A program made the translations under genes and the position numbers. Of a stretch of 64,000 bases of DNA, positions 46,954 through 59,602 are shown in pieces. The notes under the pieces are model-generated. The model was not told where the DNA came from and made no database searches. It worked only from the letters and a program-made list of their open reading frames with translations. Within the stretch, counting starts at the first letter, position 1; the number at the start of each line of letters is the position of its first letter. Source of the DNA: Canna indica. Lineage: Eukaryota > Streptophyta > Magnoliopsida > Zingiberales > Cannaceae. Location of the stretch: assembly GCA_034359265.1 (NCBI GenBank), contig CP136898.1:41315501-41379500 (forward strand). Direction: 5' to 3'.

Positions 46954-49590
46954 ACACAATTAGTGATGACATCTTGTATATTTTCTAGAGGTATAAGATT
47001 TAAACCTTAGTATAATCATCTATTATGACTTTCTATTTTTGTTAAAAAAAATTATAAATGTATAATTATGTTTCTTTGAAGTAACTTTTGGAATGACAAA
47101 GATAATATTCCTCTTGTGATGTATAAAAATAGAGTAGAAGCTATGTCATCACGTATAGAAGTATAATTTGGTTTCCATCAAATTAAGTACTGTAGTTTAT
47201 CTATAGATATGATAAAATGATTCGTTTGTTTCACCGGATAAAATAGAATATAATAGGATAACAAATGAAGGATAATATTTGATATAATTTTTTAAATTCA
47301 CTGTATATTAATTTTATATTTTTCTAATTTTATCTTTTTATAATCCATGTATTAAGTTCACGTAACCCACTAATACTTTCAAGCTATTCTTATGTACATT
47401 TGCTTAACATATTAATTTTTTAATAGTATTTTGAATGAGTCATTAATTTTTAATTACATTCATGGATTAATATCATTATAAACTTTATGTTTTGCGGTCA
47501 ATACATATTTAATTTTGCGGTAATATACTAAAAGATTAATAAAATAGGAAATATAATATTATAAGAAAAAATAAACTACTAGGGTCAAGGAGATTATGTA
47601 TTTAATTCCCGCCAATTATTCTCTCACGTGTATTTTATATATGTATCTATTGATCAAAGAATGATACTGATATAAATTAAAAGGAGTTCAATCTTCTAAG
47701 TAAAATAAAATTAAATCACAATCAAGTAAGATTTTTGGGGCAATTTTTTTTTTCCCCACATGTAAAAGCCTTTAGAGAAAATTGTTAGTATTTGTCCTAT
47801 TGCTTCATTTTGTGGCTATAATGCCATGGCCCTTGGTTGGCCAAGAGGTCAAATAATCAACATTTAACTTCTATTGATTGTATATCATACTTTTCATGAG
47901 TGTCACGTATATTATTCAATGTCACATTATTTCTCTCCTTTACTACTTCCCTATGGAATGATGGAGAGCAAGTGAATTGGTAAAAACTTAATCATATATT
48001 GATTAATCTCAATGTGATAAGATATACTCTTTTGAGCAATTAATATTCTCTATTTCAATAAATGTCCCTCCTTTATCCATTTAATACATAATAAAACACA
48101 ATTAATTGATGTTGTCCATCCATTGCCCATTGGTAGTTTATCGATTAGACGATTATGTTTTTAATAGGTCTCAGGTTTGATCGTTAGTTATAACAGTTTT
48201 ATGTATGTCATGTAATAATCACGTTATAAAGTGATATTTTTTAAGAAAAAAACACAATTAATTGACGTGAATAAATAAAAAAAGCCAAACATATTTCACC
48301 TGCTTAATGATTTGGTTCAAATGATCAATGTGTTTAGTTCTTAAAAATTATCTTTTGGGTCCTAGATTAAAAAATAATTGCATTAATTCAAAAATATAAA
48401 TTTAATATTACATTCTAAGTACATCACATCAAAAATCTTACATGGACTAGATTAATTCTTTTGGCTTGACTGAACTAGGTTTGGATACACCCACACTCAT
48501 GAGTCAGACTCAGATCGAGCCAATCATAATTTAGTTCGAGGCTCCATGCGGCTAAATAAGGATATCAACATCATTCAGTAATTACCAAGATTCAGCAGTA
48601 AGGAGCTTATCTTGGGGATAAACTTCGACCCATTCAGAGTATATCCTCACGAGATTTTGGGAGATATTATCATCAAACATCCCGACCTGTCTCTTAAAAC
48701 AGACATGATGCACATCATCTATACTATTGATTCCAATTTCATACCTCTTGTTGGAGATTCTTTCTTAATTGAGCATTAGAGTGTCTTTGCAAGTCACCAT
48801 CGAAATCGCGCTGAACCAAGAAGATGTCAACTTATAGCACCCCCGACTTCAAACGAGAACACTATCCAACTACTCTTCTCATTGGTTCCTATCATATCCT
48901 AGCATCTATTCTATTTAGTGGAGCAAATGAATTATTATAAAATTACTAAGAAATACGGTGAAATCAAATATTTTTTAAATATATATTTTTAAATAAAATA
49001 TTAGTTTTTTAGTGTTTCATATAAAAAAATTCTTAAATCTACCATGCCATCTGCATTAATTACCAACAAATTCTCTTAGTCACCTACATCAATAAATGAG
49101 GGAGCTGCAAATATAATTCTAATGCACGAGGGATCACAAATGTGAGTAAAAATAGTGCGAGGGACCAAGATGAAAAGTCTCATTCCATGTGATGTGGTGC
49201 CCACTCTTGTCTCATGACATTTCTCAATCACATTTATATTTGAGGACCCACCCAATTATTTTATTTCATTATAGCATATTAATTAATTTACTAAATAAAT
49301 TAGTTATAATATATAGACAAACAAAACAAACATAAAAACTCCTATAAATTAATAATTCTCAACAAGGACCACACCACACTTATCCATTTTAATATGCATA
49401 CATAGATGTCACCTACCTACCACGTGGAAATACCCCGCATCTAGCCAGCTAATTAAATTGGATCAAACAAATGGATGATAAGAGATATTTAAATAATATA
49501 ATTTTTATACGTAATTTTATTGGTTATTACCTGCATTCTAATGCAATTATATATTAATTTTTAATTCACTAAGATTTCATTTGGTACATT
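46954..49590. other. Intergenic, no gene seen
   Basis: AT-rich sequence with only short open frames. A single end resembling the MITE of 36686 occurs at 47220. The somewhat less AT-rich stretch at 48470-48870 has no recognisable domain. Confidence 0.4.
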
Positions 49591-50268
49591 ATTTGGTAAT
49601 ATTATAATAGTAATTCATATTACTACAAGATAAATTATTACCTTTAATTTATCGGTAATATAATATTACATCGTTTGTAGGGGTGGCAATTTGTGTCGAA
49701 CTGGTGTTATCGAGTCGGGTTGGCCTGGTCCGAAAAAAAATTGTGTCTGGAGTCGTCTGCCTGGCACGACACGACCCAGCTTGTTTAGCCTGATAACATG
49801 ATAAAAATCGGGTTATCAAGCCCAAACCTTATTATCTGGCTTGAATCGTGCCATTATAATCGGACTATTGGGCCTATATCGGGCTATCGGGCCATATCGG
49901 ACTATCGAGCCAATTCGAGCCCGATAATTATTTGGTAATATTATAATAGTAATTCATATTACTACAAGATAAATTATTACCTTTAATTTATCGGTAATAT
50001 AATATTACATCGTTTGTAGGGGTGGCAATTTGTGTCGAACTGGTGTTATCGAGTCGGGTTGGCCTGGTCCGAAAAAAAAATTGTGTCTGGAGTCGTCTGC
50101 TTGGCACGACACGACCCAGCTTGTTTAGCCTGATAACATGACAAAAATTGGGTTATCAAGCCCAAACCTTATTATCTGGCTTGAATCGTGCCATTATAAT
50201 CGGACTATTGGGCCTATATCGGGCTATCAGGCCATATCGGACTATCGAGCCAATTCGAGCCCGATAAT
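49591..50268. repeat. Tandem duplication, 2 x ~339 bp, GGCCCGATA-rich
   Basis: The block beginning ATTTGGTAATATTATAATAG at 49591 recurs at 49930. The copies differ by a handful of substitutions and one extra A in a poly-A run, so the duplication is recent. The content is rich in GGGTTATCAAGCCC, CGGGCTATCGGGCC and similar short inverted words. Confidence 0.9.
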
Positions 50269-51032
50269 TTCGAGCCTTATCAGGTTGGCCCGATAATGGC
50301 CCAAACATGAAAAGGCCGAACCATATATTGTCAGCTCTATTCGTTTGGCATATTTTGTCAACATAAATGATAATCTAATTTTGATGCACTACAACACAAT
50401 CGGCCTATAGAGACACATAATTAGAGATAACTTAAATTTTTATTTCTAAATCTTCATATTTAGATACTAATAAACACAAAATCTATTCTTAATTAGCATA
50501 TAAAAATAGCTTTAGAGTCAGATTAATTAAGTGATTCTGTTGCTGGTATTTCTATAGCTTAGAATCAAATCAATTAAATGACTCTATTGTTGTTATTTCT
50601 ATAGATTTTTAGAGGCTAATTAGGAATAAATTTTGCATCTATTAATCTCTAACCGTGAAGATTTAGAAATAAAAATATAATTTATCTCTAATTTTATATT
50701 TTTATAGGTCAATTGTGTTGTAACGATGCCACAAAAAATTATATAAAAAACTCTTGTCAAAATTTTATGGTGCCTTGCATGAAGAAGAATGTTAGAATTT
50801 ATGATTATCATTGAGTGATAATCCACATACCCACCTTCCACGGGGGGCTATTCATATTACCAATAGTAATGTGTATTACTAAGACAATCTTGATTACCAG
50901 TAAAGTGTCCCAACTAAATATGGTAATGTATGAGCTCTCGAAATTCAAAAATCATATTACTGGTAATGTAGATAGATTACTTCATATCAAACGCCCCTTA
51001 AAAAATATATATGGTAAATGTGTAGTTATAAA
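50269..51032. other. No gene; possible decayed MITE
   Basis: 50845-51000 has ATATTACCAATAGTAAT / ATTACTGGTAATGT words in both orientations and ends TCAAACGCCCC, like one end of a MITE; the other end is not clear. The rest is AT-rich and empty. Confidence 0.35.
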
Positions 51033-53700
51033 TATTGGTGAAATGGTCACACTAGAGTGGGGTGAATAGTGTGTTAACTAAACAAATCAAACTATACTTA
51101 GCTCCAAAAGAAATTCTCTAGTCCTCTTGATGCATTGAGAAGATGAATCTTGAAGGTTCAAAGGCTGGATCAAGGTTTTATCATGGAAACTAGGGATTGC
51201 AAAGAGATGACTCAAAAAATCCTTTAGAGATGATCAAATATGGCTCAATGGAAGCTTGGATAAAGGGTGGAAGACTTGCATAAAAGGTGGAAGGCTTGCT
51301 AAGGCTCCTATTTATAAGCCATGGAGAGTTGGCATGAAACAACTATTGAAGAAATGGCAACACTAGAGGAGGGAGAATAGTGTGTTTACTAATAATTATC
51401 GCCTAATTTCGGTTTTAATCGTTTACTTAGATTACTTAGGCAAATTGCAATTTTATGATTGGATGCGGAAGCAAGATAAATAATTAAGCACAAATAAAGT
51501 ATCAATGCAAACACACAAATTTATAGTGGTTCGGCCCCAATGCCTACTCCACTACCTAAACACCCCACTTAGGATTTCCAAACTAGGTTTACTAGATTAA
51601 TTCTTGTTTTCCTTACAATTGAGGACTTTGACTCGAAGAGTCGCACTCTCGACCTAAGGCCCTTCCACACTCGGAAGTCTCCGCCTTCTTACCGAGAGCA
51701 CTCTTTCACCTCAACCCTAAGGGACAACTCAACTAGTCATAGTAAATTATGCTTACACAAGTGGCTTTACACCTTTTCACCAAGGTAACCACTTCCACAC
51801 ACAAGACCAAATAATCCTAGGTCTATCACACGCGCGCACAAATCCAATAAAAACAAGTTTAAATAACAATAAAAATACAATCAAAAGAGCTAACAAAAAT
51901 AAGAGAGAAACCACAGCTCTTTTCCAAGCATTTGACGCCTTTAACTCGTCAAGAGGTAGAGCTTGTACTAAAACCCGAGTTGAGGAAGAAAGCTGGGCGC
52001 TTGAGAAAATGTTCACGGAAGAACAGAGCGCTATTGATCGATCCTTTGAAGGCTCAAATCTCCCTTTAGAATGCTCGATCAAATCTATAAGAGTGGGAGA
52101 AGAAGAATTTAAGAGGTTAGATGAATGATATTTATACCCTCTCAAAGAAACGTCAGCTAAACGGATAGAAAACTATCCGTTACAGCCGCTTGGTCGAATG
52201 GCCGATCGACCGACCGATCGACCGCTCAAGCGATCGCTGCCTTACTCTCTTTGTGCAGTCGATCGACGGGTCGACCGCCAGATGCAATTCTTGCATTCTC
52301 GCAATCTGGTCGATCGGCCGGTCGATCGACGCAGGTTGCTGCTTTGGCGATCCGTAGTCCGGTCGATCGATGCGTCCTCTGCCAATTTTTGGCTTCAATC
52401 GGTCGATCGCTTGGTCGACCGAAGTAGCTACTGCTGCTTTGCGGCATCCTTCGATCGACCGACCGGTCGACCGAGATGGCTATTGCCATTTTTCTAATTC
52501 TATTCAGTCGACCGCCTAGTCAATCGAACCTAGGCTGAATTTGATTTCTTCAGCCTTCTTCTTTCGCGCTTCATTTTCGGGTTCCGGCTTTCAACGAGCA
52601 TCAGCTTGGAGAGCTTTTCATGTGATATTTGGACTCGTCCAAGACATCTTTGGTGCATACGTCTATCTTCGAGAAATTTCCACGACGAACCCGAATGCGT
52701 TGACCAATCTCCTTCCGACTTTGCGATTTCTTTTGATATTTTCAATCGAGGACATCGAGCGCTAATCGATATGGAACCTGAAAGATTTTCTTAATTAATT
52801 CATTAGTTCAATGTTTGTTATCATCAAAATCAAGATTAAGACCAAAGTTGAAAACCTGAAGCCAACAACAACCAACTCATCGGCTAGGAAACTAGCTATT
52901 TTCGTCGTCCGATCGCAGGTTCGATCGATCAACTGAGCGATCGAATGGTTTTTGCCCATTTCGGGCACCATTCGATCGATCGACTGGTCGATCAAAACTG
53001 GAAAAATCAGCACAGTTTGTTGATTTTTCTGCTCGTTTGCTCGTTTCTGGGTTCTATCTTCGCTAAGTCTACTTATATAATATTTTTTAACTTTAAGTTA
53101 ATAACTTTAAAACATAAATGTTATATAAGGATTACCCCCCATTTGGATTCAATAAAAATATAAAAAATCAAAATCCTTAATAATCAAAATCTAGTTTTTG
53201 GGGTCTAGTACAAATTTTCAAAAAATAGAAATTTTCTAATATCCCGAGTCAAATATGGGTATGCTAAAGGCTTCCAAAAATTCTTTTAAAATATCTCGTT
53301 ATCTAGTTTTTACTCAAGGAATAATTATCGTTATTTTTTGTGTCAAGAAAATGTCTAGGTCATATAGCCCTCCATGGACCTCCCTAGGCTTAGTGAATTT
53401 CAAGGCAGTTTTCGAATTTTCATATTTTGGGGTTCGAGTTTAGTTTTTGGGTTATTTACATCATAAAGAGGATTACAACACAAGCTAGACACTCTAAACC
53501 TAAACTCTAACTTCCTAAAGAATCTCGAACGTCGACGAGCATCCTTGCCGATTTCTCTGATTTCTTCGATTTTTTCGATCGGGAACATCGTGCGCTAACT
53601 GATATGGAATCTAAAAATAACTCTCCATAAAATCATTAGTTCAATGTTTGTTATCATCAAAACCGAGATTAAGACCAAGGTAGAAAACCTTAGGCCAACA
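51033..53700 (-). repeat. 3' LTR of element C, split by a solo LTR
   Basis: The LTR pieces are 51033-51343 and 52873-53700; together about 1139 bases. They align with the 5' LTR at 59603-61178, for instance GGCATGAAACAACC, AACTGGAAAAATCAG and the GGTATGCTAAA block. A segment present after 60010 in the 5' LTR is missing here. Confidence 0.85.
51344..52867 (-). mobile_element. Solo LTR (subfamily I) inserted in the LTR of element C
   Basis: 1524 bases from TATTGAAGAAATGGC to CTGAAGCCAACA, with no internal element sequence, flanked by ACAAC at 51339-51343 and 52868-52872. The intact host site is seen at 60376 (GAAACAACCAAC). It has the GTCGACC palindromes (52190-52530) and a TATA box at about 52130. 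A solo LTR arises by recombination between the two LTRs of an element. Confidence 0.9.
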
Positions 53701-53716
53701 ATCTCCCCATTTTTGA
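53701..53716 (-). other. Polypurine tract of element C
   Basis: On the minus strand AAAAATGGGGAGAT immediately before the LTR start; one T interrupts the purines. Confidence 0.7.
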
Positions 53717-53750
53717 TGATGTCAAACATCCTTAAGAAAATATATATATT

Positions 53751-55325
53751 CACTACAACAAAACTATCAAATTTCGACGTCAAATATATTAAAATTTTGA
53801 CGCTTTTTTAAGTCGAAAAAAAAATTTAGACGTCTGCATAAGCGTCGAAAACGCGTGTATAACGATATGCGCTGAAATATAACTTTTCGACGTCTCTCTT
53901 GGACGTCGAAATGTAACTTTTCGACGTCTGACTCGAACGTCGAAACTCTACATTTCGACGTCTGGCTCAGACGTTGATATGTTACATTTCGACGTTTTTT
54001 AAAAAGATAATTTTTAAACATACCGACGCCTCTGACAGGCGTCGGTATGCTTTTTTATTTCTTAAAAAAAAATTCACGTGCAGTGAAAACGAGCAGGCGT
54101 CGTCTGCTCATTTCCGCCGCACTCGAAATTCGAGCTGGCGCGCAGCTCGGCTCCGTAGCAGAGCGTGGTCGGGGTCAACACGTCGAGGCAAGGCGACATG
54201 CGGTGCAAGAACATCCGGGCGATCTCCTTGCCCTTCGGGTGTTTGATCACGGATCGATCCAGTGACGGCGGAGGCGGCCCGGCCTCCCCGCGGCACTCCA
54301 CCGCCCACGCCTCCACGAACCTCCACAGCGCCCGGCCGTCCACCACGCTGTGGTGCGCGGCGAACCCCAACGCCACCCCCTGATCTGCTGATCCCTCGGC
54401 CCCGCGGAATCTGGTAACTTGCACGGTGAAGACTGGCGCGAGGAGCTCCGTCGCGTTGAGTTCCGGGATGAGTTGGACGAAGGCGTCGACGTCGTGGACC
54501 TCGTCGTCGGCGAGGCGGCCGAGGTCGCCGCCCTCGGACTCCGCCTCGAAGAAGGCGACGCCGGGGCCGATGGCCGCCGGGGAGCAGTCGATGAAGACGT
54601 CGCCGGATGCGGGGGCGTAGGTGAGCTTGCCGGCGAGGGTGAAGTAGTGGAGGAGGGTGCGGGAGAGGGCGGATCGAAGAGGGCGGGTAGGGGTGGGACG
54701 TGGGAGCCGCGGAAGAGGAGGAGGCGTTGGATCAGGGTGAAGCAGATCCAGAGGGCGTCGAAGAGGGAGAGGTCAACTCGGTCCGGCAAGGGAGCCGGGC
54801 TCGGCGGGAGAGGAACGTAGGTGGTCTTCACCACCACTCGGCTCATCGCGATGCATGTCGTCCGTCAATTAGAATTGAAGAGAAAGAAATAATTAAAAGA
54901 GGAGAGGATAAAATTTTTTACTAAAAATTTGCGGGAGGCGGGAGATTTCCCGCCTCCAGCCTGGGCGCCCGCGGCGCTGGCGCCAGCGGATGCGGGTTTG
55001 CGCGCCCGTTGACCCACAGCGCGGATGGGTCGAAATATTTGCCCGCGGTGTTGACACTTGACGACGTCGACGCAGGGTATTTCGACGCCTCGCTCTGGGC
55101 GTCGAAATATTTCGGCGCCTACCTGTAGACGACAAAATTTTTCGACGCCTGTCTTTAGACGTCAAAATTTTTGTACGCCTGTCATTACCGAGCGTCGAAA
55201 ATTTTTTGACGCTTGCAACAGACGTCAAAATTTGTTTTCATTTATTTATTTTTTTCTTTAACATTTTGACGTCTGTAACTTCCGTCAAAATAAATCAGTC
55301 AATATACAAATCTTTTGTCGTAGTG
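53751..55325. mobile_element. Pack-CACTA carrying a BAHD acyltransferase fragment
   Basis: The ends are CACTACAACAAAA at 53751 and, complemented, CACTACGACAAAA at 55325, with ATT duplicated outside (53748-53750, 55326-55328). Subterminal TTTCGACGTC / GACGTCGAAA words occur about a dozen times in both orientations at 53775-54050 and 55050-55290. No transposase is encoded. The GC-rich middle (54070-54850) is captured gene sequence. Confidence 0.9.
54100..54846 (-). pseudogene. Captured 5' half of a BAHD acyltransferase gene
   Basis: From ATG at 54846 the frame reads VPLPPSPAPLPDRVDLSLFD and FTLIQRLLLFRG, the N-terminus of BAHD acyltransferases of the anthocyanin/phenolic-glucoside malonyltransferase type. 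A one-base shift near 54680 moves to a frame with SRTLLHYFTLAGKLTYAP, FIDCSPAAIGPGVAFFEAE and the catalytic motif HHSVVDG (HXXXDG) at about 54345. The sequence ends near FECGG at about 54110, so the C-terminal half with the DFGWG motif is absent. Known BAHD enzymes move acyl groups from CoA thioesters to alcohols or amines; this copy cannot. Its GC richness is unlike anything around it. Confidence 0.8.
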
Positions 55326-55328
55326 ATT

Positions 55329-58108
55329 AAAGCACAAAGGATATCAACCAAGGGATTTCTTCCCCTATCAATATGCATATCTATGAAAATAAACTCTCCC
55401 TATCTATATGCATGATTTTCTTATATTTTCTTTCCTTTTACTGATATTTTTCTTCCCCTTTTGACATCAATCAAAAAGGGCTAAAAAAGTCAATTAAAAG
55501 TCAAAATTGAAATTCTAAAAGATTTTTTAAAACTGCGAAAGTCTCAACTCAAGGGATGAAAGCCAAACATCGAATAATAGACTAAGTCAATATGATATTG
55601 TGAAATGATAAGTGAAATCCAAAACTAACAATCATGTATGCACTCAAGTTTGAATATTTTCGTGAATAAGTGAATCTTTCATGACATTTTCATAGTTCAT
55701 TCAAACTTTCAAAATATCAAATTATGATCATGTAAAACATGTATATTAAGTTTGAAGTGAAAATAATGTCATTTGATCAAAATATGAACTTAACACAGTT
55801 TCATTTGAAATAAGCATGAAGACATGAAAATGACTAAGTATCAAATTTTACTATTTACTCATATTTTTTCTAGCTTGGGCATCTATACATCTAACATGAG
55901 TGAATGTAAATATATGAGTGAAATTTGGGCTTAAAGTAAAATTTCCAAGTCACTTTATTGACTTAGGTCAAAGTACACTTTAACTTTGCAAAAATCAAAC
56001 TTTTAAATTCTTATAAAATTATATTCCTAACAATTTTTTTTGAAACTTTAATTGGACAAAGTAGATTTTTCAAGGAATTTACGGGTTCAAGAATCAGTCA
56101 AAAATTAGTCAAAAATCAGTTTTCTACGAATTCATAAAATTCTTGAAGGTGCGGGGGTATTTTCGTAAATTTTAGGTATTTTTTTTTTTTCAAAAGTTGT
56201 CAATTTTGCTTCAAATTTTTCAGATATCGCTGAATGATCATTTAAGATGTGTGTGTCAAGTTTGAGCTCAAAATGAATTCTCTAACTTCATTTTCCATCC
56301 TATCTTGATTTCAATAAAAAAAATCGATATTTCTAGTTGTTATTCAAGTTATCAAAATCATTCCTAGAAATGATTTTACTCAAGCAATGGTATGAATGAT
56401 ATTATAAATGTAATCAAAATATTGTTCACAAAGTTTCATTTGAAGTTTTCGACGAAAAATTAAAGTATCATAAGAATTGATATTCCAAGAAGGTGATATT
56501 GTGCATTTCTGAAATTCAACTTTAAAATTTCATTATAAATCCGATTATTGATGAAAATTTCTAAAATTTTTACTGAAGAAACTAGATTTTTCAATGAAGA
56601 TTTAGTTTCAAGAATTAGTTAAAAATGATTTTTTCTATATTTTTTTAGAAATAACTGAAACTGTTGAATTTTCAATGGCATTTCCGTAATTTTTAGTTAT
56701 TTTCAAAACGTGCTTAGTTTTCATTCAAACTTTTATGACACCACATAATGGTCATGTAAAGAGTGTATGTCAAGTTTGGAATGAAAATTATGTTCTCAAG
56801 TCAAGATATCAACCTAGCATGATTTCATTCAAAACTAAGCTAGTTATCATGAAACTTGCTAAATGTCAATTTTATCATTTACTCTTGGTTTTTCAAATTT
56901 AAACCTATGGATACCTAATATGAGTAAATCTAAACACGTTTCTCAAATATAAATTGAAAATGAGACATCTACGTCAATTTATTGACTTGGGTCAACTTGG
57001 TTCAAAAGAAGTTATCATGAAATGGCCTCTACGTCATTTTATACATATATATATGAATTTCACATTCTAAGTGAGTGAAAACATGTCATACCTATTCCTA
57101 AACATGTTTTTGAAGTTTAGACTTAAAATGAAGTGTCCAATCGATTTATTGACTTGGGTCAAATTTTTTCAAGCTTAAGTCCCCTAAAGTGATCTAGTTA
57201 TCACCATGTTCATCTACACATGAATTTTTAAGTTTAAACACCTTGAATCATGTCATGTGTGTATCTAAACATGTTTTCCAACTACTAACTCAAAATGAGG
57301 TCTCTAATATGAATTTCAACCTAGAACAAATTTCATTCAATCAAGATATCATAAAATTTTCTAAGTTATCAAAATTTCATCTACTCATGAAATTTCATAG
57401 ATCTGTCATGCAAAATCAATCATGAGTATAGAGACATCATTAAAGCATAAATATTCAACTATTATACAAAGATTTTTGCCAAACTCAAACTCATACCTCA
57501 TTCTTGGAAATTTTGCCAAACTTGTCTTTTTCTTTCCAATTTCTAAAGCTTTCAATTTTATCATAACTTGCAAGCAATATTCATTAGTAGGATAATGAGA
57601 ATATAATTACTAACAAGTTATCAAACTAAGTAGCAAAGAGAGGAATCAATTATCAATATCAAAATTTACTTTGCTAAATAGTTTCAAATTCGTTTCAAAA
57701 TGAAATTGAGTGATATCAAAATGAATTTTTAGAGATCACAAGTGAAATATAAATGAAAATATGATCTCCAACCCTTCATATTGGTTGAAATTCGAAAGGC
57801 TACAATTAGTCTATGATTTAGAATCCCAAGGTCGCTTAGGCCCGTTATAGGCCACATAGGTCTCCGAAGAGACCGAAAAATCAAAAACAAAAATCATTTT
57901 TTAAGTCATATCATGAGCGGGCAAAATCAACTCAAATTTAACTAGTATCATAACTCCAACTTTAAGATGACAAGAAATATAAAGGAGGTGATACTAAACA
58001 TACATAGATATCAATTTTCATACCTACGATATCATGATGACTTGAAGTTGCAACCAAATATGGATTCTTCGTTGAAGTCCATGGTCAACTTCAATTCTTC
58101 AATTTCCG
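55329..58108 (-). other. Shared non-coding region of element C
   Basis: AT-rich, no credible genes; the complement aligns with 6697-8848 and 14160-17331 (for example the phrase CAAGTCAATAAATTGACGTAG near 56970 and the AAAAGGGGAAGAAA tract near 55450). Confidence 0.7.
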
Positions 58109-59535
58109 TTACCCTTGTGTGGTTGCTCCCCCTATAAAAGAGCATAAGACCTTTGGTACCCAAATGACTTTGAATCCTTGGAGGTTAGAGGGCTTAGCTA
58201 CCCAAAGTGTCTTAACACCACTTGGGTTCATCTTAAATGCACAATCATATATAGCATGCCCGTAAACACCACAACAAAAATAATGACCATGAAATTTTTT
58301 ATTTTCATTTTTCTTAACATGAGGTTTAAACGTGGAATGTCTAACATTAACTCTTGAGATGTGAGATTTATGGTTAGCATGAGCATTCTTGAAAAAAATA
58401 CTTTTCTTTTCAAATTTCCTAGAAGAATAAACATCCTTAATATCATTTACTCTTTTATTTAAAACTACAGTCTTATTTTTTAAGGTATCAATAGATTTAT
58501 GCAAAACACACACTTGATATTTCAATATGCAATTCTCATTTTTCAAATTATCATTCTCAAGTTTGAAATTACTTTTCAAATCATTACTTCTAAGCTTTAT
58601 TTTTTATTTCAAATTCTCATTTTTTTTCAAATTAATATTCTCACTTTTTAAGTCTTAAATTTCAAGCTTAAAATTGTCATGACAAGAATTAACAAAACTA
58701 GTATTCAATTTCTCTTTCTCTAATTCATGCACTTGTGAATCAAACCTTAAATATTTTTTTTTAGTTTTCTATTTTCTTTGATCTTATTCATAAGCAAGAC
58801 ATACATCTTCTTAGATTCTTCTAATAGCTCATCATAAGTCATACATAAAAAATTTGAGCTACTATCATCATTATAACTATCAAGATTTCTATCATGACTA
58901 GAAGTAGAAGATTTTACCTCATTTTGAAGATCCATGAGACAAAATTGAAATATGACTTCTTGATCATGACAGGAGGATGCTTCTTGTGATTCGGTTATGG
59001 AAGTTGATGCACTTGTCTTCCTTTTGATATTTTTCTTTGATGAAGAGTAATTTCTTTTAATGTGCCCATTTTCCTTGCACAAGTAGCATATAATCTTTCT
59101 TTTTCGGCTTTTTAATTTGTTTCCTTCACTAGAAGCACTAAGAGCATCAAAATCGAGGTTAGTAATAGGGGGATGACCCTTGTCATCACCACCCTTAACA
59201 AGTGTATTAAACTCTTCGATTTTAGCAAAATCATATAACATATTTAATGTAGCTCATAAATCAAATGCCGATGTACAATACATGACTTTATCAATGATGC
59301 TATTAGGTAAGATACAAAAAATGCAATACATAGCATCTCTATTAGATTGAAACATTTTCTTGTCATGTTCACTCCAATCATGCATGTCAACCTTAGGTTA
59401 AATGTATGCTAATTTAATCATGTTATAAACATCAAAACCTCTTGTCTTTAAGTAAGTGTACATCCTAGACTTCCAAAGACCAAAGTTCAATTCATCGAAC
59501 CTAGGAGGTGTGGAGACAACCGACTATAGTGTCAT
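58109..59535 (-). pseudogene. Element C gag-like protein
   Basis: ATG at 59535 opens the UBN2-type start (STPPRFDELNFGLWKSRM). A stop near 59400 and another near 59250 interrupt it. The frame 59241-58747 contains zinc knuckle 1, CYLCKENGHIKRNY (last Cys replaced by Tyr), and a Ser-rich linker ending CMTYDELLEESKKMYVLL. The frame 58579-58109 has a coiled coil and zinc knuckle 2, YFCCGVYGHAIYDC (first Cys replaced), then VIWVPK. The order of parts is the same as in B. Confidence 0.8.
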
Positions 59536-59588
59536 TTCCAGATCGAGACAAAGTGTAGGAGAGATGGTGAAATCTCAATCTACGATCC

Positions 59589-59600
59589 GCTCTGATACCA
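59589..59600 (-). promoter_or_regulatory. Primer-binding site of element C
   Basis: On the minus strand TGGTATCAGAGC, a perfect initiator-tRNA-Met site, two bases from the LTR end. Confidence 0.85.
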
Positions 59601-59602
59601 AT

